A stretch of 7,642 bases of DNA, from NCBI GenBank assembly GCA_016839545.1, contig JAEOUB010000138.1, positions 1 to 7,642 on the forward strand, in the 5' to 3' direction. The notes beneath the pieces are model-generated. The model was not told the origin of the DNA. It worked only from the letters and a program-made list of their open reading frames with translations, and searched no databases. The position numbers were made by a program, and so were the translations under genes. The DNA is from Candidatus Kariarchaeota archaeon. GTDB lineage: Archaea > Asgardarchaeota > Heimdallarchaeia > Heimdallarchaeales > Kariarchaeaceae. Positions 1 to 5,992 of this stretch are shown piece after piece; positions within the stretch are counted from its first letter, which is position 1, and each line of letters starts with the position of its first letter.

Positions 1-202
1 TATGTGACAATTCGATCATCTGACCATTTTCTGACCTGTGCAGTTGACGAACGGTGATATCTAGTGCATGTAGCTTAATTGAACTGGATGGAGCAAGCAG
101 AGTGAAATCGAATTCCATTCTCCCCTGAAAAATGAATGTCTCAAGGTTTGGCTCATAACTCAGCTTGTAATGTACTGGTTCTATGTTGGCAAAATCATCC
201 AT
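1..202 (-). CDS. M1-family zinc aminopeptidase, N-terminal fragment (3' end outside window)
   Basis: Translating the minus strand from ATG 202-200 gives an open frame of 67 codons to the window edge. It starts MDDFANIEPVHYKLSYEPNL and goes on with ETFIFQG...FDFTLLAPSSSIKLHALDI. This is the hallmark opening of M1 aminopeptidases (aminopeptidase N, puromycin-sensitive aminopeptidase, archaeal tricorn-interacting factors F2/F3): P-x-HY-x-L, then -LETF-F-G, then a beta strand, then the I-LHA-DI pattern of the N-terminal beta-sandwich domain. Family members trim peptides from the N-terminus in the cytoplasm, often downstream of the proteasome or tricorn. The catalytic HExxH region lies beyond the window, so activity cannot be judged. 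An in-frame TGA lies about 17 codons upstream with no ATG, GTG or TTG between, so the start is well fixed. The gene is divergent from the H-NOX-like gene. Confidence 0.8.
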   Translation of the reverse strand, partial: MDDFANIEPVHYKLSYEPNLETFIFQGRMEFDFTLLAPSSSIKLHALDITVRQLHRSENGQMIELSH

Positions 203-223
203 AAGCTTCGAATTCGCTGGAAT

Positions 224-237
224 TACAAATACATATA
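224..237 (-). promoter_or_regulatory. TATA-like box of the M1 aminopeptidase gene
   Basis: Read on the minus strand, TATATGTA runs into TATTTGTA. The second element is centred about 26 nt upstream of ATG 202, the spacing expected for a leaderless archaeal transcript. The match to a consensus TATA box is only moderate. Confidence 0.4.
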
Positions 238-470
238 GGTGATAGTCAGATCAACTCCGAGATCATGTGGTTGACTCGGTGATAGAATTTTTTTCAAAAC
301 AAATATTTCGACAATGACGGAATATCTATCATTGGTATACGTTTATCGTACTAATTTTCAGATCGATGTGCGATACTATACACTTATGAACCAAAAATCG
401 TATATAACTAAACATCATTCCGAAATTAAACTGTAAAAAATGTAAAAATTACAAAAAATTTGAATAAATA

Positions 471-484
471 GTTGCAAAAACAAC
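471..484. promoter_or_regulatory. Inverted repeat GTTG-N6-CAAC, candidate operator
   Basis: A GTTG/CAAC inverted repeat with a 6-nt A-rich centre sits immediately upstream of the TATA-like element of the H-NOX-like gene, at about -49 to -36 from its start codon. The same half-sites with the same spacing overlap the TATA box of the secreted-protein gene (2726-2739). A shared repressor or activator is inference; four-base half-sites are short. Confidence 0.3.
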
Positions 485-490
485 CTATTC

Positions 491-498
491 TTTATCAA
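491..498 (+). promoter_or_regulatory. TATA-like box of the H-NOX-like gene
   Basis: TTTATCAA is centred about 26 nt upstream of ATG 520. No Shine-Dalgarno sequence precedes the start (the bases are AATAATTTAGTT), which fits leaderless initiation. Confidence 0.4.
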
Positions 499-519
499 TG
501 ATCAATCAATAATTTAGTT

Positions 520-795
520 ATGAATTCACAACTCGATCATATCACCACGAAAGATGATCTAGTCACAAAACCTGACATGGTAGAAATATTCGAAATGTAT
601 GTCGACCAAGAATTTGGGCATAAAGTCTGGGACAAGCTGCTCAAAAACATTGAATTTCGAAACCTTATCGATCATTTCTATCCAATCTATGGTACTGCAG
701 TCTTCTCAAAACTTGTCGATGCAGTCGCCATAGAGACGAATACTTCCGTGAAATTCCTACTTGAAGACTTTGGTGTATATTACAGATCTTTCTAA
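520..795 (+). CDS. Small H-NOX-like protein: N-terminal helical subdomain only, no heme ligand
   Basis: This is a 91-residue cytoplasmic protein without signal peptide or membrane segment. Residues 24-88 follow the N-terminal helices of heme-NO/O2-binding (HNOB, H-NOX) domains: a helix ending in EFGHKVWDKLL (31-41, compare the family FGEexWexil pattern), YP at 54-55 where the family has YPD, a helix with LVDAVA (65-70), then VKFLLEDFGVYY (77-88) matching the conserved LLexFGxYf. Full H-NOX domains are about 180 residues; the proximal histidine (near 102) and the YxSxR heme-propionate motif come later. This protein stops before both, so it should not bind heme in the usual way. The stop is followed at once by a stem-loop, which argues against a recent frameshift. 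Family assignment is by pattern memory and is moderate; a helical protein of unrelated function remains possible. No signalling partner (cyclase, kinase, methyl-accepting protein) is adjacent. Confidence 0.55.
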   Translation: MNSQLDHITTKDDLVTKPDMVEIFEMYVDQEFGHKVWDKLLKNIEFRNLIDHFYPIYGTAVFSKLVDAVAIETNTSVKFLLEDFGVYYRSF

Positions 796-804
796 AATAG
801 TGAT

Positions 805-828
805 AGTAAGAGGGGAAATCCCCTCACT
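805..828. terminator. Stem-loop between convergent genes (bidirectional terminator candidate)
   Basis: GAGGGG (810-815) and CCCCTC (820-825) form a perfect 6-bp G/C-rich stem with an AAAT loop. AGT (805-807) and ACT (826-828) extend it past a 2-nt bulge. It lies in the 46-bp gap between the stop codons of the H-NOX-like gene (+) and the secreted-protein gene (-), the place expected for a shared 3' end. Flanks are moderately T-rich in both directions (GATTAGATTTCTT on +, CTATTTTAG on -), not a classical T-run. Confidence 0.55.
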
Positions 829-841
829 GCGATTAGATTTC

Positions 842-2707
842 TTAGGTGTAGATTACTGGGCCAGGGGCACCAATGAACTGAATGCTGTCATCATTGTTGA
901 AGCCATCAAGCATCTGTGCGGTCTCAACCTGTGCAGCTGAGTCACCCGATGCCCAAGCATCAATTGCGGCTTGGATGATGTCTCCGGCATTTACCCATGC
1001 AATACCATCCCAGAAGTACACATCTGTACCTCCCAATCGGTGGATGGTGTTGAAGATAAATGCAAGAAGTTGCTGTCCAAGCTGTTCTCTTGGATCTCCG
1101 CCTGCATTGGGATCAATGAGGTAGTTGGATACCTCAGCTTGCCAAGTACCAGAACCCCAGATCTCAGAACCGTCATCATTGTTGAATGCTGCACCGACAG
1201 GTGTTCCATCGGCGAAGTATCCATCAAACGGCTCATCACCTGCTCCAAAGTAGGAGGAGGCTGCAGAATAGGGGAGCAGCGAGTTGACATAGAGGACATC
1301 GTCAAGAACTAACTCACTGAGTCCATTTTTGTTATGCCAGTAACCCTTGGTACCAAAGTCGGCGGTTCCAATGTATACATTGGTAAAGCTAACAGATACA
1401 GATGTACCAGACATTACTGCTCCACTCAGTGTGGAGACAATGGTAAACTCAGAATAGGTGGCACCGGTTGTAGTCCAACCCTGGTCTTCAGGGAAGATCT
1501 CTTCAAGTCGGTAATCCCCAGGAAGGAGGTCACCAAAGGTTGTACAACCATCTCCACCAGTGAACTGATCAACAGGACCAAAGAGGGTACCATCAAGAAG
1601 TGTACCATTCAATCTCATCTTCCAACCAACAACACCGCTCTCAGAAGCATCAACGATACCATCAGCATCGGCATCGTAGACCTTACAAGCTGTGACGTCA
1701 CCAAGTCCAACGTTACCGTACAGAACTGTGTGGGTCTCACCGGACTCACCAGCGACGAAAACATCAACTGTGGCAGTTACAGTAGCAGTGGCCACACCAT
1801 CAACAAAACTTGCAGTCTGATATGTGCCAGCTGGTTGATCCTCTGTAAAGGTATAGGTACCTGGTACTGATGCATCAACCATGGCTGATGTGAAGATAGT
1901 GTTACTCACATCCAGGGGGTCAGTGTAGTCTACGGTCCAACCTGAAACTGTCTCCTCACCCTCATCCTGTACTCCATTGAAGTTCGCATCATGGAATTTG
2001 TCGACAGTGATCATGGGTGGAGTGAAAGGTTTACCCTTCTTGTCTACCTTATAATTATCCGTCTTGGAGTGGTGGGGGATGAAACCGTGGAAGTTTCCAG
2101 GAGAGTAATCCTCGCCATTGACAGGATCACTCATCTTGGTAGGTACAAAGTTGGGGTCACCCTGATAGTCAATAACAGGTGTGATCCATACTTTGTAGAC
2201 ACCTCCGGGGTTAGGTGTGTCATCATAGGGATAGAGCTGTACCGTGATAGCACCAAGTTCATCGTGGTCATAGATGTCTATACCACTGTTGTGCTGACAG
2301 GGGGTTGCAACCCAGTTTCCCTTTGACTTCTCATAATTTACACCTGAGAAGACGGTGTCAATAACACCATTGTCATTCACACCAACCTTTCTACAGGATA
2401 TGTGATCTGTGGAGAGTAGGACCTGTCCACTTGGATCTGTCACCTGGAAAAAGTATTCTCCAGCAGGAAGTGCCGCTGCTCGGGAGGGTGCTTGTTCACC
2501 GGGGCCTCCATCGAGGTAGACATCTTCCTTTGCCTCATAGCGTACATTCTCATTGACTACATCACCATTTTCAGTTGTGGTGAAGATAGCCCCTGAGAGT
2601 GGACCTGAGGACCCGGTTGCTACGGCAGGTTGTGTGAAGGTGAAGCCTTCACTGACTACCAATAGCAATCCGATCATTATTAAAGAGGTTAAAATGTTTC
2701 GTTTCAT
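842..2707 (-). CDS. Secreted modular protein with two SdrD-B-like Ca-binding domains and a GYWxN C-terminal domain
   Basis: The product has 621 residues. Residues 1-30 are a Sec-type signal peptide: KR at 2-3, hydrophobic core around 5-19, likely cleavage after AVA (28-30). Residues 31-230 form an extracellular beta-rich module with C105 and C137 (possible disulfide) and the stretch TVQLYPYDDTPNPGGVYKVW (155-174), followed by GFIPHHSKTDNYKV. Two SdrD-B-like immunoglobulin-fold modules follow, at about 232-335 and 338-446. Each opens with a Ca-binding-type loop (D240-A-N-F-N-G-V-Q-D248-E-G-E; D345-A-D-A-D-G-I-V-D353), then V-GW-V/M. The last part (451-621) starts GTKGYWHNKNG and has WGSGTWQ and FIFNTIHRLGG. 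No C-terminal membrane anchor, LPxTG or PGF-CTERM-like tail is present, so it is probably released or held non-covalently. SdrD-B modules occur mostly in bacterial surface adhesins, so transfer from bacteria is plausible (inference). The precise function is unknown; adhesion or matrix is a guess. ATG 2707 is supported by the signal peptide and by a TATA box at leaderless distance. Confidence 0.85.
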   Translation of the reverse strand: MKRNILTSLIMIGLLLVVSEGFTFTQPAVATGSSGPLSGAIFTTTENGDVVNENVRYEAKEDVYLDGGPGEQAPSRAAALPAGEYFFQVTDPSGQVLLSTDHISCRKVGVNDNGVIDTVFSGVNYEKSKGNWVATPCQHNSGIDIYDHDELGAITVQLYPYDDTPNPGGVYKVWITPVIDYQGDPNFVPTKMSDPVNGEDYSPGNFHGFIPHHSKTDNYKVDKKGKPFTPPMITVDKFHDANFNGVQDEGEETVSGWTVDYTDPLDVSNTIFTSAMVDASVPGTYTFTEDQPAGTYQTASFVDGVATATVTATVDVFVAGESGETHTVLYGNVGLGDVTACKVYDADADGIVDASESGVVGWKMRLNGTLLDGTLFGPVDQFTGGDGCTTFGDLLPGDYRLEEIFPEDQGWTTTGATYSEFTIVSTLSGAVMSGTSVSVSFTNVYIGTADFGTKGYWHNKNGLSELVLDDVLYVNSLLPYSAASSYFGAGDEPFDGYFADGTPVGAAFNNDDGSEIWGSGTWQAEVSNYLIDPNAGGDPREQLGQQLLAFIFNTIHRLGGTDVYFWDGIAWVNAGDIIQAAIDAWASGDSAAQVETAQMLDGFNNDDSIQFIGAPGPVIYT

Positions 2708-2723
2708 ACGTTCATCGCTTATC

Positions 2724-2741
2724 CTGTTGTATATTCAACAG
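2724..2741. promoter_or_regulatory. 18-bp palindrome CTGTTG-TATATT-CAACAG over the TATA box, candidate operator
   Basis: The arms CTGTTG and CAACAG are perfectly complementary, and in all 8 of 9 base pairs of the 18-bp element match. Its centre coincides with the TATA box of the secreted-protein gene. The right arm is reused in a second small palindrome, TCAACAGTTGA (2735-2745). A dimeric helix-turn-helix regulator bound here would block TBP/TFB access, so repression is the natural reading; that is inference. Confidence 0.45.
2730..2736 (-). promoter_or_regulatory. TATA box of the secreted-protein gene
   Basis: Minus-strand GAATATA is centred about 26 nt upstream of ATG 2707. No Shine-Dalgarno sequence lies before the start. 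The box is embedded in an 18-bp palindrome. Confidence 0.5.
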
Positions 2742-3032
2742 TTGACTCGGGGTGCTGACACAGATACTTAAGCCCTTTGAAGATGCTAATTCCAAATCAC
2801 ATAAATTTGCAGACATACCCCCTGAAATGTTTGATTCCGGTATCCATCGACAAACATTCGGAGATTCAAAATGTCTTCCAAGAGAAACCCCCAGTTCATT
2901 TCTCATATCTTCCATTTATGATCAGGCAAATGCATGGATCCGAGGAATAATTCAAATCCTTGAGGATTTCAGATTTATTGCCCATTGGTTTGCAGGAAAT
3001 AATATTCCGTGAAAAGTGCTCAGTCAATACAG

Positions 3033-3042
3033 TAATAAAATA
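3033..3042 (+). promoter_or_regulatory. TATA box of the antiporter gene
   Basis: TAATAAAATA is centred 26-27 nt upstream of ATG 3064. It lies downstream of the alternative GTG at 3016, so it favours the ATG as the true start of a leaderless message. Confidence 0.55.
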
Positions 3043-3063
3043 GTGTTTTTAGAATCAGTTCTG

Positions 3064-4335
3064 ATGGAGTTCTTTCTAGATCCTGTGATCTTTGTAGGAT
3101 CGCTCGTGGGCCTTGGAATAAGCCTGTCATTCATATTCCAGAAAATTGGTATACCTCACGTTGTTGTCTATATTATTACCGGCTTCATATTGAGTAATAC
3201 GCTGTTTATTGGCACAGATTTGCTAAGTGATTACGGCACCATGTTTCACATCGTTGAGATTATTGCCCTGGGAATGATTGGTTTCAAGATTGGAACAGAA
3301 CTCCATATCAAGTCTCTCATGGAAAAGGCAAGGGAGTTAGTCGCACTCGTTCTCGGCAATACAGGATTGGCGCTGATCTTTGTTGTGGTGGCAGTCCTGT
3401 TGACCACACCAAATCTGGCACCTCTGGACAGATGGGTGGTAGCCCTAATACTAGGTGGAGTAGCAACCGCCACTGCACCAGCCGCAACCGTGGAAATCAT
3501 TCGGAAATACAAGGCAAAGGGTATGCTTACCAGCCTTGTTCTGGCAGTGCTTGCACTCAATGATCTTGTTGCCATTGTTTTTGTTGAAGTCATGTTAGTC
3601 GTGATACGAGGCTCCTTCTCTGGATCACTCGGTCTTGATGTTTTCATATCAGGTATTGCCCAGGAAATCGGGTTATCCATCGTTCTGGGAATGGGAGTTG
3701 GACTGGCTCTGGATTTTGTGGTTGAGAGAATGCACGATGATCTTGAGATGATGGAACTCACACTCGGAGTTCTGATTTTCACTATCGGAGTGGCAGATTA
3801 CATTCATACATCAGTAATTCTCACTACCATGATCATTGGTATCACTGTGACCAACAGAAAAGGTGACAATTATGAGAAGGCTGGAGATCTACTTGAGATT
3901 ATAATGAGCCCAATAGTCACCCTGTTCTTTGTACTTGTGGGTGCCAAGATACTTGTCTCTGATTTCAGCCCCTTCCCCTATCTTGTCATAGTCTATTTTG
4001 TAGCTCGACTTCTGGGTAAATACGTTGGATCATATGTTGGAGCCTCAGCTATTGGACAGACCCCCGAGGTGAAACAGAATCTCGGGTTCGCGATGTTTGC
4101 GCAGGGAGGTGTAGCATTAGGTCTGGCGTCAATTATAGGTGAAACCCTTGTGGAAGTGGGTCGAGATGATCTTGCCACATTGGTGGTTTCAGTCATCATA
4201 ATTGGTACTGTCTTCGCAGAGATTCTGGGAACACTGACCACCAAGTATGCACTCACACGGGCTGGAGAAATCACTGGGGTCCCTGATAAAGAACCCCTGC
4301 AAGAACATACTCGAACAGTCCACTACCACGATTAA
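3064..4335 (+). CDS. Monovalent cation:proton antiporter, CPA/NhaP-Kef type
   Basis: The product is an integral membrane protein of 423 residues with about 12-13 hydrophobic segments and no soluble C-terminal RCK/TrkA domain. Numbering from ATG 3064: the first helix ends with IGIPHVVVYIITG (28-40), typical of the family (IPxVvgYIlaG); FKIGTEL (74-80) is the usual F-xGxEl; ATATAPAATVEIIRKYKAKG (134-153) is the unwound TM4-type segment; LALNDLVAI (163-171) carries the N166-D167 pair of the ion-binding site; MFAQGGVALGLA near the end matches the conserved (P/A)QgGvalGLA helix. Members exchange Na+ or K+ for H+ across the cytoplasmic membrane. The ND pair instead of DD is associated with electroneutral CPA1-like exchange, so electroneutrality is likely but not proven. 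The frame is open from GTG 3016 (16 more residues), but a TATA box between the two starts and homology beginning at the first helix favour ATG 3064. Confidence 0.88.
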   Translation: MEFFLDPVIFVGSLVGLGISLSFIFQKIGIPHVVVYIITGFILSNTLFIGTDLLSDYGTMFHIVEIIALGMIGFKIGTELHIKSLMEKARELVALVLGNTGLALIFVVVAVLLTTPNLAPLDRWVVALILGGVATATAPAATVEIIRKYKAKGMLTSLVLAVLALNDLVAIVFVEVMLVVIRGSFSGSLGLDVFISGIAQEIGLSIVLGMGVGLALDFVVERMHDDLEMMELTLGVLIFTIGVADYIHTSVILTTMIIGITVTNRKGDNYEKAGDLLEIIMSPIVTLFFVLVGAKILVSDFSPFPYLVIVYFVARLLGKYVGSYVGASAIGQTPEVKQNLGFAMFAQGGVALGLASIIGETLVEVGRDDLATLVVSVIIIGTVFAEILGTLTTKYALTRAGEITGVPDKEPLQEHTRTVHYHD

Positions 4336-4386
4336 TCTCATAAAAATTCTTGATTTCTCGATAATAATGAGTTGAGTATCCATAGG

Positions 4387-4395
4387 TTTAGAAAA
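4387..4395 (+). promoter_or_regulatory. TATA-like box of the MFS transporter gene
   Basis: TTTAGAAAA is centred about 25 nt before the GTG at 4416 in the 80-bp gap after the antiporter. Nothing comparable precedes the next in-frame ATG (4452), which supports the GTG start and an independent promoter. Confidence 0.4.
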
Positions 4396-4415
4396 ACACC
4401 TCAGATATCCAAGTC

Positions 4416-5666
4416 GTGGATAAGATCTACGAGTACCTCAATATCGTATTCATGCACCTGCTGAATCACATCCTGATGTTTTCACTCCCTGCACTGATCC
4501 TGTTTCTCCGAGAGGATATTGATCTGAGCTATGCCACCTCAGGCTACCTGTGGACGATCCTTATCACAATAATGACCGTAATGTCACTGGTCACTGGTAC
4601 CTTGGCCGATCGCCATCCAGAGAGAAGATATCACCTGATCTACCTGGGTCTGTTTGTCATGATACTCTGCTGGTTCCTGTTGAGATATGGGACATCAGTA
4701 GGCTATTTTGCTTCAATCTTTGCACTCTTTGGACTTGGTGCGTCGGCGTTTCATCCGCCGTCTTTCGCCATGATTACGGGATTATACGAGCAGTCAAAAG
4801 CGCGTGCACTTTCCCTAAATATGGTCACTGGAATGCTGGGTACTGCAATCTCACCCTTTCTATTTGCAAACATTGTGGAGTTCTCAGGCTCCTGGCAGAG
4901 TACAACGACCATTTTGGCATCAGTGTTTCTTATCATCGGTTCACTGTCTGCACTGCTGGCATTTAGAAGCTCCACACAGGCAGATGTGACTGCAGTGGAG
5001 AATGCAGAAGATGGAGATATTATATCCAGTCCAGGAAAATCTGGAGTTCGAGCAGAGTTGAGCTTTATTCTCTCTCCACTTATTCTGATACCACTGCTAT
5101 TTATCTCATTGAGATCAAGTTTCTTCAGAGTGGCAAGCCTGTTTACCTCACTAATCTATGAGGATTATCTTGATCTCAGCAAGTATGATGCAACCATTGC
5201 CACTGGACTGGTACTGGGGATCTCCAGCCTGTTCATTCTTGTGGGTGGTACTCTCTCAGACAAGACACATCCTAAATTTGCAATTCTGACTTCCAGCTTC
5301 GGTACCTTGGGATTTGCAACATCGCTGGTATTCTTCGCAGATCTCACCAGCCTGTTCTCATTCTCAGCCAATTACGGGGCATTGCTTGCATTTTTCTACA
5401 TTGGATCTCCTGCAGCAAGTGCATTGCTGGCAAATCGAGCTGGCAAGAAGCAGAGAGGAATGGTCTTTGGAGCCTCATTCTCACTAGGCCAGATACTGGG
5501 AGTTGTGGCACCAAGCATCTTTGGTTCTCTTGAGACGAACTATGATCTATCCACGGCATTCGTCTTCCTTGCCATTCTCTCCACTATCGCTTTCCTGATT
5601 GGTGTCTACATCTACTTTGAAGAAAACAGGAGAAATGGACATTACAAGGTTGTCTACAAGGGATGA
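4416..5666 (+). CDS. MFS transporter, fosmidomycin-resistance (Fsr)-like
   Basis: This 416-residue polytopic protein has 12 predicted membrane segments in two halves joined by a polar cytoplasmic loop at about 186-212 (SSTQADVTAVENAEDGD...). The first helix HLLNHILMFSLPALILFLRE (14-33) followed by LSYATSGYL (38-46) mirrors the H-xND-y-LPaLlPll and LsyaqiG pattern of fosmidomycin resistance proteins. GTLADRHPERR (61-71) is the MFS signature loop between TM2 and TM3. GLGASAFHPPSF (106-117) matches the Fsr G-xFHP signature. In the C-terminal half, GTLSDK is the repeated signature loop and AGKKQRGMVFGASFSLGQILG is typical. Such proteins export small drug-like molecules by H+ exchange; the natural substrate in archaea is unknown, and fosmidomycin itself need not be one. 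The start is GTG; an ATG 12 codons later would cut into the first helix. It lies 80 bp after the antiporter with its own TATA-like box, and ends 20 bp from the convergent small membrane gene. Confidence 0.83.
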   Translation: MDKIYEYLNIVFMHLLNHILMFSLPALILFLREDIDLSYATSGYLWTILITIMTVMSLVTGTLADRHPERRYHLIYLGLFVMILCWFLLRYGTSVGYFASIFALFGLGASAFHPPSFAMITGLYEQSKARALSLNMVTGMLGTAISPFLFANIVEFSGSWQSTTTILASVFLIIGSLSALLAFRSSTQADVTAVENAEDGDIISSPGKSGVRAELSFILSPLILIPLLFISLRSSFFRVASLFTSLIYEDYLDLSKYDATIATGLVLGISSLFILVGGTLSDKTHPKFAILTSSFGTLGFATSLVFFADLTSLFSFSANYGALLAFFYIGSPAASALLANRAGKKQRGMVFGASFSLGQILGVVAPSIFGSLETNYDLSTAFVFLAILSTIAFLIGVYIYFEENRRNGHYKVVYKG

Positions 5667-5686
5667 CTTTCGATCTGAAAACCAGA

Positions 5687-5971
5687 TTATGCGATTGCCC
5701 AGCGCCCATCGGGCGATACAAGTAAGAAGAGGTCGTCGACTCTATAATTCGCCAGTTTCGCCAATGCGAGAAACAGGATATAGATTGCAACTCCAAGGAC
5801 CTCAAGCAGGAAGAGGTAGAGTACTATCTCCTTCCAATTGGAGGCAAGTTCGTTATCATTGGTATTCTCTACTGTTTCTGCAGAATTTCTAAGTAGAGTG
5901 CTGGAGAAAGTGAGGGAAGTTCCAACGAGTGTTATAAGTAGTAAGGTTCGAAGGATCTTGGCAAAATCCAT
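5687..5971 (-). CDS. Small membrane protein with two transmembrane helices, function unknown
   Basis: The product has 94 residues. Helix one, about 7-27 (LRTLLLITLVGTSLTF), may be a signal anchor. It is followed by a polar loop rich in N, E and S (29-47: NSAETVENTNDNELASNWK), then a stronger helix at about 48-71 (YLFLLEVLGVAIYILFLALA) and a short tail with DDLFLLVSPDGRWAIA. I recognise no family. Reality as a gene is supported by a clear TATA box at leaderless distance from ATG 5971, by the alternating hydrophobic and polar design, and by its tight convergent fit with the MFS gene (20 bp between stop codons). It lies 56 bp after the Fer4-MBL gene on the same strand but appears to have its own promoter. 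A plus-strand frame over the same bases is arginine-rich and lacks such features. Confidence 0.65.
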   Translation of the reverse strand: MDFAKILRTLLLITLVGTSLTFSSTLLRNSAETVENTNDNELASNWKEIVLYLFLLEVLGVAIYILFLALAKLANYRVDDLFLLVSPDGRWAIA

Positions 5972-5992
5972 AGGGTGAGACTGATTTGCGCC

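Larger units (their letters stand above)
203..519. other. Divergent AT-rich intergenic region with hairpin and inverted repeats
   Basis: This spacer separates the M1 aminopeptidase (-) from the H-NOX-like gene (+), and I find no protein-like frame in it. Visible elements: an 8-bp direct repeat GGTGATAG at 238-245 and 278-285; between the copies, interleaved arms TCAAC (251-255)/GTTGA (270-274) and CCGAG (257-261)/CTCGG (275-279), followed on the + strand by seven T at 288-294; an isolated good TATA box TATATAA at 401-407 with no start codon at leaderless distance; an inverted repeat TGTAA-N3-TTACA at 441-453; and GTTG-N6-CAAC at 471-484 just upstream of the probable TATA box of the + gene. 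From 300 to 519 the sequence is strikingly A/T-rich, as expected of archaeal promoter DNA. Confidence 0.7.
2708..3063. other. Divergent intergenic region between secreted protein and antiporter
   Basis: This stretch of about 355 bp holds the palindromic promoter of the minus gene at its left end and the TATA box of the antiporter at its right end. Between them a plus frame from GTG 2752 to TGA 3012 (86 residues), or from ATG 2827 (61 residues, with ATAAATTT about 22-26 nt upstream), is open. Its last part, SSIYDQANAWIRGIIQILED, looks somewhat protein-like but I recognise no family. An overlapping minus frame is open too (2712-2915), so openness alone means little. I do not call a gene here. 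Confidence 0.5.

Noticed and set aside
1334..1870. Plus-strand frame of 178 codons inside the secreted-protein gene
   Set aside because: The minus frame has a signal peptide and domain motifs across the same bases; the plus frame is Cys/Thr/Ser-rich with no recognisable pattern.
270..2750. Identical 10-mer GTTGACTCGG at 270-279 and 2741-2750, upstream of two minus-strand genes
   Set aside because: A shared 10-mer is expected many times by chance in a window of this size, and its distance from the two start codons differs (about 70 versus 35 nt).
3016..3063. GTG 3016 as start of the antiporter
   Set aside because: The extra 16 residues are polar and outside the homology, and the TATA box at 3033-3042 lies inside them.
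3246..3782. Long minus-strand frame of 178 codons inside the antiporter gene
   Set aside because: It is antisense to a clearly homologous membrane protein; its Ser/Thr/Arg/Pro-rich product is the usual shadow of hydrophobic codons.
5694..5717. Stem ATTGCCC/GGGCGAT (with inner CGCCC/GGGCG) downstream of the MFS stop, as a terminator
   Set aside because: It lies in the coding sequence of the convergent gene and no T-run follows, so it is more likely a by-product of coding sequence.
5599..5892. Plus-strand frame of 97 codons overlapping the MFS 3' end and the small membrane gene
   Set aside because: Its product is arginine-rich and low in structure, while the opposite strand encodes two clean hydrophobic helices with a TATA box.
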